From Dunaliella salina (Eukaryota > Chlorophyta > Chlorophyceae > Chlamydomonadales > Dunaliellaceae), in contig MU070182.1 of the NCBI GenBank assembly GCA_002284615.2, positions 11,071-29,039 on the forward strand: 17,969 bases of DNA, in the 5' to 3' direction. Below are positions 8,830-17,678 of this stretch, piece by piece (within the stretch, counting starts at the first letter, position 1; each line of letters opens with the position of its first letter). The notes beneath the pieces are model-generated. The model did not search any database. It worked only from the letters and a program-made list of their open reading frames with translations, and was not told where the DNA came from. Position numbers and translations under genes: made by a program.

Positions 8830-9248
8830 AGGAACTCCCCACACATACCCTAACACTCCTCATTGCGTGCAACCATTCCCAAAACCCTGAGAAACTCCCC
8901 CACACATTCCCTAAACACAGAACACGCCATCGATGGGTCGTCAGGGGCAAGGACTGCAAGCCTTCGACCCCAGCTTGTAAACGCCTAACCCCTCCTCATG
9001 GCGCGCAAACACTTCATCCCTAACCCCTGAGGAACTCCCCACACATTCTCTAAGCACAGGACGCGCCACCGAAGGATCGTCAGGGTTAGGATTTGCAAGC
9101 AGGGGCCTTCGGCCCCAGCTTGCTGTTGTTGGGCTGTTGTGGTTACAAGGTGTATTGAAAGAGAGAGAGAAATAAGAGAACACTCGGATTCCAAGATTGA
9201 TCTCATATCTTGCACAGAAAATCCAATTGACCAGTTTAGTCACATAAC
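8830..9248. repeat. Compound repeat, copy 1 (two 100-bp units plus GA-containing core)
   Basis: Two diverged units (about 8853-8950 and 8985-9092) share CCTCCTCATKGCGYGCAA, GAAACTCC, CACACATTC, CTAARCACAG and GGTCGTCAGG. They are followed by a core at 9123-9248 that begins CTGTTGTTGGGCTGTTGTGG, has only (GA)6, and ends at CCAGTTTAGTCACATAAC. The same unit and core occur at 10761-11140 in the order core then unit, which fits a broken or dispersed tandem array. No coding function is evident. Confidence 0.8.
9095..9123. other. Strong GC-rich hairpin
   Basis: GCAAGC-A-GGGGCC, loop TTC, GGCCCC-A-GCTTGC: a 12-bp stem with one A.A mismatch, exactly at the junction between the unit and the core of the compound repeat. 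It could be a fold-back terminus or simply a structured insertion point. Confidence 0.85.
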
Positions 9249-10760
9249 AACTCGCCCCTTCTTCCTAAGGAGCGTCCACGCGACTGAAAGCAGCAAAGTA
9301 CACAAGTGCCAAAATTGTATGGAGAGCATGAATACAATGTAAAGTTGGGATGCAAATGACCTCCAGACTCCAGATAAGAACACCAGTTTGCAGCACTAGC
9401 AAAGTTTACAAGACTTTAAATTGCATTGTTTTCATCACGACTTCCAAAATATTTCTAACATAAGTGCACTCTACTGTTCAAAAACATGTCCTGCCATTTC
9501 AGAATTTCAAGAAACATTTGACAGCCCAAAAATATGTTCAATTTCCAGTCTAACTTATAAAGCGCAAGATGCAATGCAACACTTCAGCCACTGTGCGATA
9601 CACCTCAAAAGCAGAGTTGTTCATTCGTGTATTCCTGTGAGCTTCTCTATTCCACACCTCAGTGTCCAGGCACGACAACCCACATTCCCGTGCTTTGCTC
9701 TTCATGCAATGCATTCAATACGGCGAGCATGCAACCACACATTTGGGGAGCTGCTTGCAGAATCAACCAAGCCATGGAAGTCAATTTCACAAAACAACCC
9801 TGGCTTCCCTCCTGCATAGCACATTGTCACACGCACAGAAGTACATTAGCAGCCATACAATAACCTTATTCTCTCGCCTGGGGGCGCCCCACTTCTGTGG
9901 CTGTTCACACGCATGCCCTCCCCCTGCAGACCCAATGCATGGATATACACGACATCAGCGCCGGCTCAGACCAAATGCTCATGCAGCATTCTTACGCACA
10001 GACTTTTACAGCTGCCTGTGCGTGGGTGCTTGCCCTCAGGCCTTACAGCCACTGAGGACTACTGCCCTCTTGCAGTGTGCAAAGCCCAGTACCCATGCCA
10101 AACAAATGCGACTACTACAGCCGCCTCCGAGTCTTTCAGGAGGAACATGGCTTGGGCCAAGCGTGAACCACAGTCCAGGTCACTCAGCAAGCACTGCTGC
10201 AGCACATTGCTAGCCCATGGGGTCAAGTGCATGTTACTTGCATGCCCACACATGCGCAACACACACCATACCACAGGTCTTAGCTTCCACCTGATGTTCA
10301 GCAAGTCACAACAAATGCGTCCAGAGAGCAAAGCCAAACCACAGACAACCCAGACTTGTGTGTCCCTGCCTAGCGTCTCTGTAGCTTGTCTCCCGCTCCC
10401 CTTTAGCCCCCCCCCCCCCAGCTCCAGTCCCAGGCTACCCATAATATGTGTACGTGCGAGCCCCTCACCGCATCATATCCTTCTCACGATGGTGGCTTCT
10501 CTCACGGGGTCTCGTGCTTGGGGAACTGGGGGGTGTCGGGCCCATCATGCATTTCCTGCATTCACACACGCATCACACACGCGCGTGAGCACCTCCACAT
10601 TTCACAGAGAGAGTGAGTCCAGCTGCTGCTATTGGCTGGCGCATGGCGCATCAACACTCCTGCAGCTGTGCCGAACTGCTGAAACCCCCTGTGAAAAGTG
10701 GGCGGGCGGGGGGGCTGCCCCCGCCTCTCGGCGACCAGGTCTTTGGGCTTCGCTACCAAA
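9249..10760. other. No gene supported
   Basis: About 1.5 kb of C/A-rich sequence. Two long plus-strand open frames overlap here (9662-10213 and from 9913 on), but both are rich in Cys, His, Ser and Pro and show no domain or motif. The longer stays open to 11025 only because the (GA)n repeat has no stops. A C13 run lies near 10408. I do not support a gene here. Confidence 0.55.
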
Positions 10761-11140
<380 letters not shown>

Positions 11141-11803
11141 CCAGGTTACCCTATCTTGACCTGCCCTGCCTTCTCCTTCACCCTAGCCTTGCACACATAT
11201 GCTCAGAGGAAGCACCTTATCATCAATACTGCTAAGTCTGAGGTGGTTCATTTAAATTCCTCAGGGTCAGATCTGCCTGTGTTTCATTTTGGGGGGGTGC
11301 CACTGGCACACAAGGAGTCTTTTAAGTATCTTGACATGATATTTTACAAGCAAATGAGCATGACGAAGTCCTATGAGCATGCTGCTGGCCCCTTCATGGC
11401 GTCTGTTTTTCAGGTCCGTCAGTTTGTTCGTGAGCATTTTCTGGCAAATAGGCCATATGTCTCTCTGTGGCTCGGGAAGACTTTTGTGGTTCCTGCTGGA
11501 ATGTATGCAGGCCAAGTGTGGGGTACTGAGTACATTAAAGCATGCAAGGAGTTTGCGAGTGATCTACAAGTGCGTCACATGAGTTTTCTGAAGAGCACGT
11601 AGGGTATTAAGCGTTCCACGACAAACTGGGCTGTTCTGAGGGAATGTGGCGATGAGCCGCTCCAGTTTTACTGGTTCAGGTCTGTTGTTAAAATGTATAA
11701 TAGCATGCTGAGATCCAACAGCGAGACATTGAGACGAGTGCTGAAAGCAGGTCTGAACATTCACTCACGTGAGCCATCTTGCTAAACTGCCCAAGTTCTA
11801 GAT

Positions 11804-12300
11804 ACTGACGTGCTCATTTAGTGTTGTGTCAATTTTACTGTTGGTGACCAATTAGTTAGGTTGTTATAGGGGTTTTGGGTGATGATTTTCCCTGGACCTC
11901 TATGTTGAGAGTTTCTACATTCTACGTTCTACGTTCTACATTCTGCTTTGTACATGTAGTGCCATCTGGAAAAGATGTAGTAGAATATCTCAACCTTCTG
12001 TGTGTAAGGGAGTGATGGCCTGAGGCCAAGCAAGCCCTGGGGAGAGGGCAAGGATGGAGCAGCAGCGTGGCAATCAGGGAAGTGCGGCAGAGAGAGCACA
12101 AGAGAGTAAGCATGCCTGAGTGTGGCAGGCATTGCAAGAAACATGCTGCTGGTTTTTGCAGCCCAATGTCCTCTGATGGAGGGTTACTCCACCTTGGACG
12201 AAGGAGGTGGTGGTGCGGAGGCAGGCCACACACTGCCGTGACCAGTGATTCGTGTTGCCAAGTCAGTACATCTTACAGAACATGATCTGAGAATGACAAT
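11804..12300. mobile_element. 497-bp insertion inside LINE copy A
   Basis: Copy B is contiguous across this point (codons for LDAFQGLRRC), while copy A has 497 extra bases between the GAT of Asp and the GCT of Ala. The insert contains a tandem TTCTAC(A/G) motif at about 11911-11940 and is otherwise unrecognised. No terminal inverted repeat or target duplication is evident. It could be a small transposon, filler from break repair, or an intron-like insert; the copy-A segment after it begins CTTTCCTAGG, which would be a poor but possible acceptor. Confidence 0.7.
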
Positions 12301-12943
12301 GCTTTCCTAGGTCTCCGGCGTTGTGATTCCTTTGTGCAAGCTGTGCGGCAGGGTACTCCAATTCATATTCAAGAGTTCACTGATGACCTCCGGCACAGGT
12401 TGCGGGCAGTTTGGAGAGATGTTGAGGGTGTGCATCCGCGAGAAACTTAAAACAAACTGGCTGCTTATCAATCTATTTTTGCAGTGCCTTTTGATCACAA
12501 CGAGCGTGCCCCGGTCCGCTTACCAAGACACATGCATTTGGATCTGTCTCAACATGTTGTCAGGAATGTCAGCCGTTTCCGCCTTAGGGCTCACAAATTG
12601 AAGGTGGAGACAGCGACTTGGGATACTCGGAACTCTCTCATGTGTGACCGCTGCTCTTGTGCTGAGATTCAGGATGAAGCTCATGCCCTTTTGGTGTGCA
12701 GAGACACAGATGTTTGTACTTTGAGGAGAGATTATGCTTCCTTGTTCAACTGCTTCTCGGCTAATTTTTCGCTGGAGCAACTTTATTTCCACCAAGTTAG
12801 TGTCCAGGCCGTACATGATTTCCTGTTGCAACACAACAACAATCTTTATTTATTTATTTCTGAGCTCATGGATATTATGATGGTTAGCGAGGACCAGTCA
12901 CAAGCCGATCACCGAACGCTCTGGCTGAAGGTCCCCCATTGTG

Positions 12944-12961
12944 AATCTAAATCTAAATCTT
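12944..12961 (+). repeat. (AAATCT)n 3'-terminal repeat of LINE copy A
   Basis: About three hexamers directly after the last conserved codons. Similar AAATCT/AAATGT runs end copy B (16037-16052) and occur at 16512-16536 and 17613-17636, so the hexamer is probably the family's 3' terminus. Confidence 0.75.
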
Positions 12962-13078
12962 AACCCTAGCCTAACCTATCCTAAATCCAAACCCTCAACC
13001 CAACCTACATCCTAAATCCCAAACCTATCCCTACCCAACCCCTAAATTAATCCAAGCACTAACGATAACCGAACCTAA
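12961..13078. repeat. Degenerate telomere-like C-rich tract (CCCTAA / CCCTAAA type)
   Basis: About 118 bp of TAACCC, TAGCC, TAACC, TAAATCC, AAACCC, TAAATCCC and similar blocks, with almost no G on the plus strand. Block lengths of five to seven resemble decayed telomere repeats. It begins at the last base of the LINE hexamer tail. Confidence 0.6.
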
Positions 13079-13455
13079 GTCTACGTAAGCCAGAGGCCGC
13101 ATGTATTAGGGAAGGTCCACTACCTAACAAGCTAGCAGACTAGCAAGGTAGCAGTGGCCTCACCAGAAGGCCCTCAAAACCTACACTAGACACAGCTTGC
13201 CTAGGAGAGAGCCAGAAACAGATCTAGTGGGGATCTGGAGGGTTGCTGCTCGCCATGCCTCTGGACACTCGGACTCTTCTTCTCCCATCCTCCGCGCGCC
13301 CAGCAAACCCCCTCCCACAAGCCCCCTGATAGGAAAGGGCCAATGTGTCTCCTCTTCCTTAATTAATGTAGGGAGAGTTTCTGCTTGCGTTCAATGATTA
13401 TACAAGCTGCTGGAGATGTCGGCATGGCTGGACTAGTTAGCGTGTGTGGGCCTTG
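13079..13455. other. No gene recognised
   Basis: Spacer between the telomere-like tract and LINE copy B. A GCTAGCAGACTAGCAAGGTAG-like local repeat lies near 13130-13155. Nothing else was recognised. Confidence 0.45.
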
Positions 13456-16035
13456 ACGTGCCAGCTGGAGGGGCGCTCACAGCCCTCCCTGGTTTGATGC
13501 AGCTTGCAGAAAGAAGCGTCGTGTGTTCATGGAGGCTCTTCGAACGGGTCAGCCTCCACATGCGCGTGAGTTTGTGCGGAGGCAGTACAAAATACAAGTC
13601 CGGTGGTCAAAGCGCGCTTACACGCGGAGACAGAGGGATGTGTTCTTAGGTAGGCTCTATAATAAAGATCCTGATGTGCATGCACTGCTGAAACGGTCTA
13701 AGCGTTCTCAGACTACACCTGTGGCACAAGCTGTGTGGGATAATTACTTAAAAGNGCACTTTCGGCCTCGAGAGGCAGCTCAGTTGGTTCGCGGGGTTGT
13801 GGCTCTATCTGCAAGAAACATGGCTGTTTCTTTGGGCCGTGGGCGTGACGTTNGGGCTCTTTTGAGACAGAGTGCACAAAACAATTGGATGCCTGAGCCG
13901 GATGCGGTTGCTGTGCTTTCTGAGGAGGAAATGCAAGGGATGGTAGCTGAGCAGATTGGGAAAATGAACGGGCGTGCTTCTCCTGGATTTGATTGTGTAG
14001 CTGCCCCTTTTATCAAATGTGCTACTGTGGTGCGACTACAGCCAATGGCCGGGGCACTGAGAGGGTGAATGTGCTGGTGCCATACATTGCCCGGCTTTTC
14101 AAGCTTTTGTATGATAAGGCTCGCATCCCTGATTGTTGGAAGAAGGCTAAGCTGACCCCCTTGTACAAAAAGGGACCCCTCCTTGAACCTAACAGCTATC
14201 GCATGCTGGCTGTTAGTGGCACAATGTACCGCTTGTATGCCAATGTGATTCGTTCTCTTGTAACAGACTGGTNCGTGGCNNCAAATAAGNTTCNTGACAC
14301 ACAATTCGGTTTCTACCTGGGCAGGAACACCCTCCAGCCCATCTTCATTTTAAGGCACCTACAGCATGCTGCACGCACGATCCAGCCTGGGCGATCTAGC
14401 CGGCTGCACACAGCGTTCATTGACTTTAAGCAAGCCTACGATACCATCCCTAGNCNGGCACTNTGGCAGCACCTGCAANGCACACGCATGCCCACTCCTC
14501 TCTTGTCCATCATTAAAAACATGTACGATGCTGATGAGTANATTTTGAGGGATGGACANAAGGCTGCTCGGGTGAACCNNAACACGGGTGTAAAGCAGGG
14601 GTGCCCTTTATCCCCTCTGCTTTTTTCTCTGTATGTGAATGACATTGATGAAATTGCGGANAGNGTGCAANGTGNTGTCANGGGTACAGCTGAGTTCCAT
14701 GTGACGCACATGTTGTACGCTGATGTCCTGACTCTGATGGCCAATGATCCTCATGCTTTGCAGACCATGCTGAACCGCTTACATGCGTATGCTCAGCGGA
14801 AGCACTTAATCATCAACACCGCTAAGTCGGAGGTAGTTCACTTTANTTCCTCAGGGTCAGATCTGCCTGTTTTTCATGTTGGGGGGGTGCCACTGGCACA
14901 CAAGGAGTCTTTCAAGTACCTCGGCATGATGTTTCACAAGCGCATGAGCATGACTAAGTCCTTTGAGCATGCTACTGGTTTGTTCATGGCGTCTGCTTTT
15001 CGGGTCCGTCAATTTGTTTGTGAGCACTCTCTGGCAAACAGGCCATATGTCTCTCTGTGGCTTGGGAAGACGTATGTGGTTCCGGCTGGACTGTATGCAA
15101 GGCAGGTATGGGGAAATGAGTACATTAAAGAGGGCAAGGAGTTTGCGAGTGACCTGCAAGTGCGGCACATGAGTTATCTAAAAAGCACGCTGGGTGTCAA
15201 AGGCACCACTCCAACCTGGGCTGTTTTGCAGGAGTGTGGTCATGAGCCGCTCCAGTTTTATTGGTTCAGATCTGTTGTTATAATGTATAATAGCATGCTC
15301 AGGTCCAATAACGAGACGCGGAGAAGCGTGCTGAAAGCGAATCTGAACATCCATTCTCGTGAGCCTTCTTGCTAGACTGCTCAAGTTTTAGATGCCTTCC
15401 AAGGATTGCGGCGCTGTAATTCCTTTGTTGAAGCTGTGCAGCAGGGTACACCTATTTCTACTCAAGAGTTCACTGCTGACCTCAGGCACAGGTTGCGGGC
15501 AGTGTGGAGAGATGTTGAGGGAGTAAACCCTCGGGAGACTTACAGTAAATTGGCAACCTATCAAACTTTGTTTGCAGTGCCTTTTGACCACAATGTGCGT
15601 GCCCCAGCCCGCTTACCGAGACACATGCATTTGGATCTGTCTCAACACGTCGTAAGGACTGTTAGCCGATTCAGACTTAGGGCACACAGGTTGAAGGTAG
15701 AGACAGCAGCTTGGGATTCTCGAAACTCTCTCGTGTGTGATTGTTGCTCTAGTGAAGAGATTCAGGATGAAGTCCATGCCCTTTTGATGTGCAGAGACGC
15801 AGCTGTTTATGATTTGAGGAGAAAGTATGCTTACCTGTTCAACTGCTTCCCAGGTGTTTTTTCAATGGAGCAACCTTATTTACAGCAAGTTAGTGTCCAG
15901 GGTGTGCAGGATTTCCTCTTGCAACACAACAACAAGCTTTATTTGTTTATTTCTGAGCTTATGGATATTATGTTGGCTGGCGACCAGTCGCAGGCCGATC
16001 AGTCGAACAATCTGGCTGAAGGTCCCCAAATGTAG
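13456..16035 (+). pseudogene. LINE copy B (family 1): near-complete reverse transcriptase and CCHC C-terminus
   Basis: The open frame starts after a TGA near 13453, inside the linker that follows the endonuclease in APE-type LINEs (PPWFDAACRKKRRVFMEAL), so the endonuclease itself is missing. RT landmarks in order: SPGFD (13980), AKLTPLYKKGPLLEPNSYR (14148), QFGFYLGRNT (14302), motif A FIDFKQAYD (14418), motif B GVKQGCPLSPLLFSLY (14587), motif C YADV (14716), motif E SFKYLGMMF (14910). Motif C should be YADD; GTC at 14725-14727 replaces the second catalytic Asp, which should abolish activity. A frameshift near 14030 joins frame 2 to frame 1, and a TAG at 15373-15375 precedes the C-terminal region with a C-x2-C-x9-H-x4-C knuckle (15740-15795) and a TAG at 16033-16035. 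The RT would copy the element RNA at the nicked target. About 20 single Ns lie within the RT. Confidence 0.9.
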
Positions 16036-16036
16036 A

Positions 16037-16105
16037 TGTAAATGTAAATCTAAAATTTGCCTATGTAGATTTAGAAATGTAATCTAAATCTGCCTATGTA
16101 ATTTT
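16037..16105 (+). repeat. 3' terminal region of LINE copy B with a 33-bp period
   Basis: AATGTAAATCTAAA follows the last stop. Then ATTTGCCTATGTA (16055) recurs as ATCTGCCTATGTA (16088), 33 bp later, with GATTTAGAAATGTAATCT between them. This may be two tail units in tandem or a tail-only reinsertion with a target duplication. Confidence 0.6.
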
Positions 16106-16116
16106 CTTTTTTCCAG

Positions 16117-16427
16117 GGTGCAGTTTTTCTTCTCTCCTGAGGCGGGCGGCCACAGCATCCCATGGGCAAGAGGCTCAGAGTGTGTCTGTGAATGGAGTAC
16201 TGCGAATGCAGCTGCTCCTCTGTCCGAGCCCTCCAACGAAGAGAGCACATTATCTGGTCATGTCCCAGACTATTCTAGGACTGTTAGCAAAGAACTGCGC
16301 GGTAGCTTCAGGATGCTTCTCTCTCATGTTTGGCTGCTTATCCCTCCATCCCCTAGGATGAATTCCTTGGTGTGGTGGGTTGCGTGCCTTTGTGCTCTGA
16401 CTGCCATACTGAAGCAGAGGCCCACAG
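16117..16427 (+). other. Weak exon candidate or scrap of another retroelement
   Basis: A strong acceptor-like ATTTTCTTTTTTCCAG ends at 16116, and CCCACAG followed by GTAATC at 16427/16428 resembles a donor; the frame between them is open (starts VQFFFSPEAGGHSIPW). Against an exon, another frame at 16243-16266 reads EHIIWSCP, a pattern typical of the C-terminal H-C part of non-LTR elements, and the open frame has no recognised domain. I cannot decide between the two. Confidence 0.25.
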
Positions 16428-16511
16428 GTAATCAAAACTGCAAGGAGCTATCTCTGCACAAACTCCATGGTTGAGGAATCCCAAGACTTAGGACGGCAGT
16501 CCTCTTTAGCG

Positions 16512-16536
16512 AATCTAATCTAAATCTAAATCTAAA
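16512..16536 (+). repeat. Isolated (AAATCT)n tail-like repeat
   Basis: About four AATCTA/AAATCT units without a coding remnant of family 1 immediately upstream; the preceding bases can be read SSLANLI then a stop. Possibly the 3' end of a related element or a tail-only insertion. Confidence 0.6.
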
Positions 16537-16540
16537 CCTT

Positions 16541-16904
16541 TATTGCCAAAAGTAACGAAGGAACCTTAATGTTAACTTCCCCAGTTGAACATTTTAATGT
16601 GGACTTGGAACTTGCTTCCTGCGCATTTGTGCTCATTTGACGGTCCTTGCCTTCACAATTTTCTTGGAGCTTTTCAGGAACTTTGCCGAAGTGTTCTCCT
16701 CCTGGAGACCATCTTCTTGTGTGTCTTTCTGTGGTTTCAGTCAAGTTCTTATGGGACATTACTACGTCCTGATAATGAACAAGTGTAAAACAAACAAACA
16801 ATTTTTTTCTTGGAACTTGGAGGCAAGGAGTTGCAGGCAGTATCAAATACCATTTTTGTTGAATTTTCTCCTGTAATAGCGGCTTACCTGGAAAACAGCT
16901 CTCA
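16541..16904. other. No gene recognised
   Basis: Spacer with a short (AAAC)n run near 16785 and T-rich patches. Open frames on both strands overlap and carry no motif I recognise. Confidence 0.45.
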
Positions 16905-17030
16905 GACTTGAAAAGAAAGAAGAAACTTTTTTCTGCTGGGTGTGCGGCAGAGGACATCAAAAGGAGAGGCCGGGAGTCCGTCAGGAGCATGGCGGATAAC
17001 CCCCCAGATCCACATTACCTCTGTTTCTGG
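16905..17030 (+). pseudogene. Fragment sharing a MADNPPDPH peptide with the family-2 C-terminus
   Basis: In the frame from 16908, an Arg/Lys-rich stretch (RRGRESVRS) is followed by MADNPPDPH at 16989-17015. The family-2 copy at 7382-8208 ends RRVRRAPGR, MADNPPDPH, stop at 8179-8208. The nine codons differ at five positions, all third bases, and the family-2 stop TAG is TAC here, so the frame reads on. Another frame here shows CWVCGRGH, a possible but weak zinc knuckle. It is probably a remnant of a related retroelement, although a peptide conserved for another reason is possible. Confidence 0.45.
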
Positions 17031-17066
17031 CTCTCTCGTAGGCCAGCTGTGCCTATAACCGTTGAA

Positions 17067-17131
17067 CCTGGCGTGGCTCAGGCGCGTCGCTCTTCTGGGG
17101 GTACGGTGAAGGTCGTGGGTTCATTTCCTGG
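17067..17131 (+). ncRNA. Second tRNA-like SINE head
   Basis: A-box-like TGGCTCAGGCG at 17074-17084 and B-box-like GGTTCATTTCC at 17118-17128, again 44 nt apart, with GGTCGTGGGTTC identical to the copy at 5941-5952. The T-arm pairs poorly and no anticodon stem comparable to the first copy is seen, so it is decayed. It overlaps the open frame that continues from MADNPPDPH, so that frame is unlikely to be a gene. Confidence 0.45.
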
Positions 17132-17269
17132 TGAGGGAGCCTCGGTAAAGGCTGAGGTGTCCCGTCCGGGTCTTGGTGGGGGCGCTCTGATAGGCTGGAG
17201 TGTCCTCTCCTTATTGCACTCTATGCGATCCTTGAGGTAGAGCGTAGAAATTTCAAACCAATTTTTTTC

Positions 17270-17678
17270 CAGCTGTGCCTAGATGTAGGTTTAGAGGGCT
17301 CTCTGATGAGACTTTGCGCTCAGGTTTCTTCACAGATGCTATTGATGTGGTCCAAAGCCTTCACCACCAGGCAAGCACACGAGTTAGGCTCCCTACTGGA
17401 GACTACACCTCTGAAATCCCTGTAGAGAGGGAACCATACAAGGAGACACGTTTTTTCCATTCCTTTTTCTTACCTGCATTGAGCCCCTGCTCCGCTGGCT
17501 GCATGTTGGTAATTGGGGTTACACACATACATGCACCCCTTACGCATCTTCACCACCAGATAAGATTCTAAACAATGAGCAGTGCAGCCTTTGCCGATGA
17601 CCTAATTTGCCTAAATGTAAATGTAAATCTAAATCTAATTTGTCTAATGAAAACGTTTCAAAATCTCCGGCTTCAAGC
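17270..17678 (+). pseudogene. Reverse transcriptase fragment of a third family (QGD / FADD type)
   Basis: Frame 1 reads STRVRLPTGDYTSEIPVERE (17371-17432). After a one-base shift, frame 3 reads IQGDTFFPFLFLTCIEPLLR and RWLHVGNWGY (17436-17520), which is RT motif B. Back in frame 1, SSAAFADDLICL at 17578-17613 is motif C with both catalytic Asp residues (GAT GAC, 17596-17601), then MKTFQNLRLQAG. Family 1 has KQGCPLSP and YADV instead, so this is a separate lineage. It is broken by at least two frameshifts and a TAA near 17570, shortened between the motifs, interrupted by a 33-bp insert after LICL, and cut at 17678 by the 815-bp-type element. Upstream RT motifs were not found. Confidence 0.8.
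17602..17647 (+). repeat. Tail-sized insertion with 13-bp direct repeats inside the RT motif C region
   Basis: CTAATTTGCCTAA (17602-17614) and CTAATTTGTCTAA (17635-17647) flank 20 bp of AAATGT/AAATCT hexamers identical in type to the family-1 LINE tail. Removing 33 bp leaves a continuous FADDLICLMKTFQ. It looks like an insertion of only the LINE 3' tail with a target duplication. Confidence 0.6.

Larger units (their letters stand above)
11185..12963 (+). pseudogene. 5'-truncated LINE copy A (family 1): RT end plus CCHC domain, split by an insertion
   Basis: Homology to copy B starts abruptly at YAQRKHLIINTAKSEVVH (about 11195), just after where RT motif C would be, so this is a 5'-truncated copy. 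It runs through ESFKYLDMIF (RT motif E), VSLWLGKTFVVPAGMYAG and EPLQFYWFRS to EPSC, then resumes after 12300 with DSFVQAVRQGTPI, SRFRLRAHKLKVETATWDT and a zinc knuckle C-x2-C-x9-H-x4-C near 12650-12700. Stops interrupt it at 11600-11602 (TAG, Leu CTG in B), 11783-11785 (TAA, TAG in B) and 12448-12450 (TAA, Tyr TAC in B). A 497-bp insertion lies at 11804-12300. The copy ends with (AAATCT)n at 12944-12961. It is dead; identity to B is high enough to suggest a family active in the fairly recent past. Confidence 0.88.

Noticed and set aside
8317..8959. Pro-Glu-Lys-rich minus-strand and Gly-Ser-rich plus-strand proteins
   Set aside because: Both are translations of the 18-bp minisatellite, whose period is a multiple of three, so open frames are automatic.
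16908..17240. 110-codon ORF carrying MADNPPDPH as an intact gene
   Set aside because: Downstream codons overlap a tRNA-like head and there is no conserved domain beyond the short peptide.
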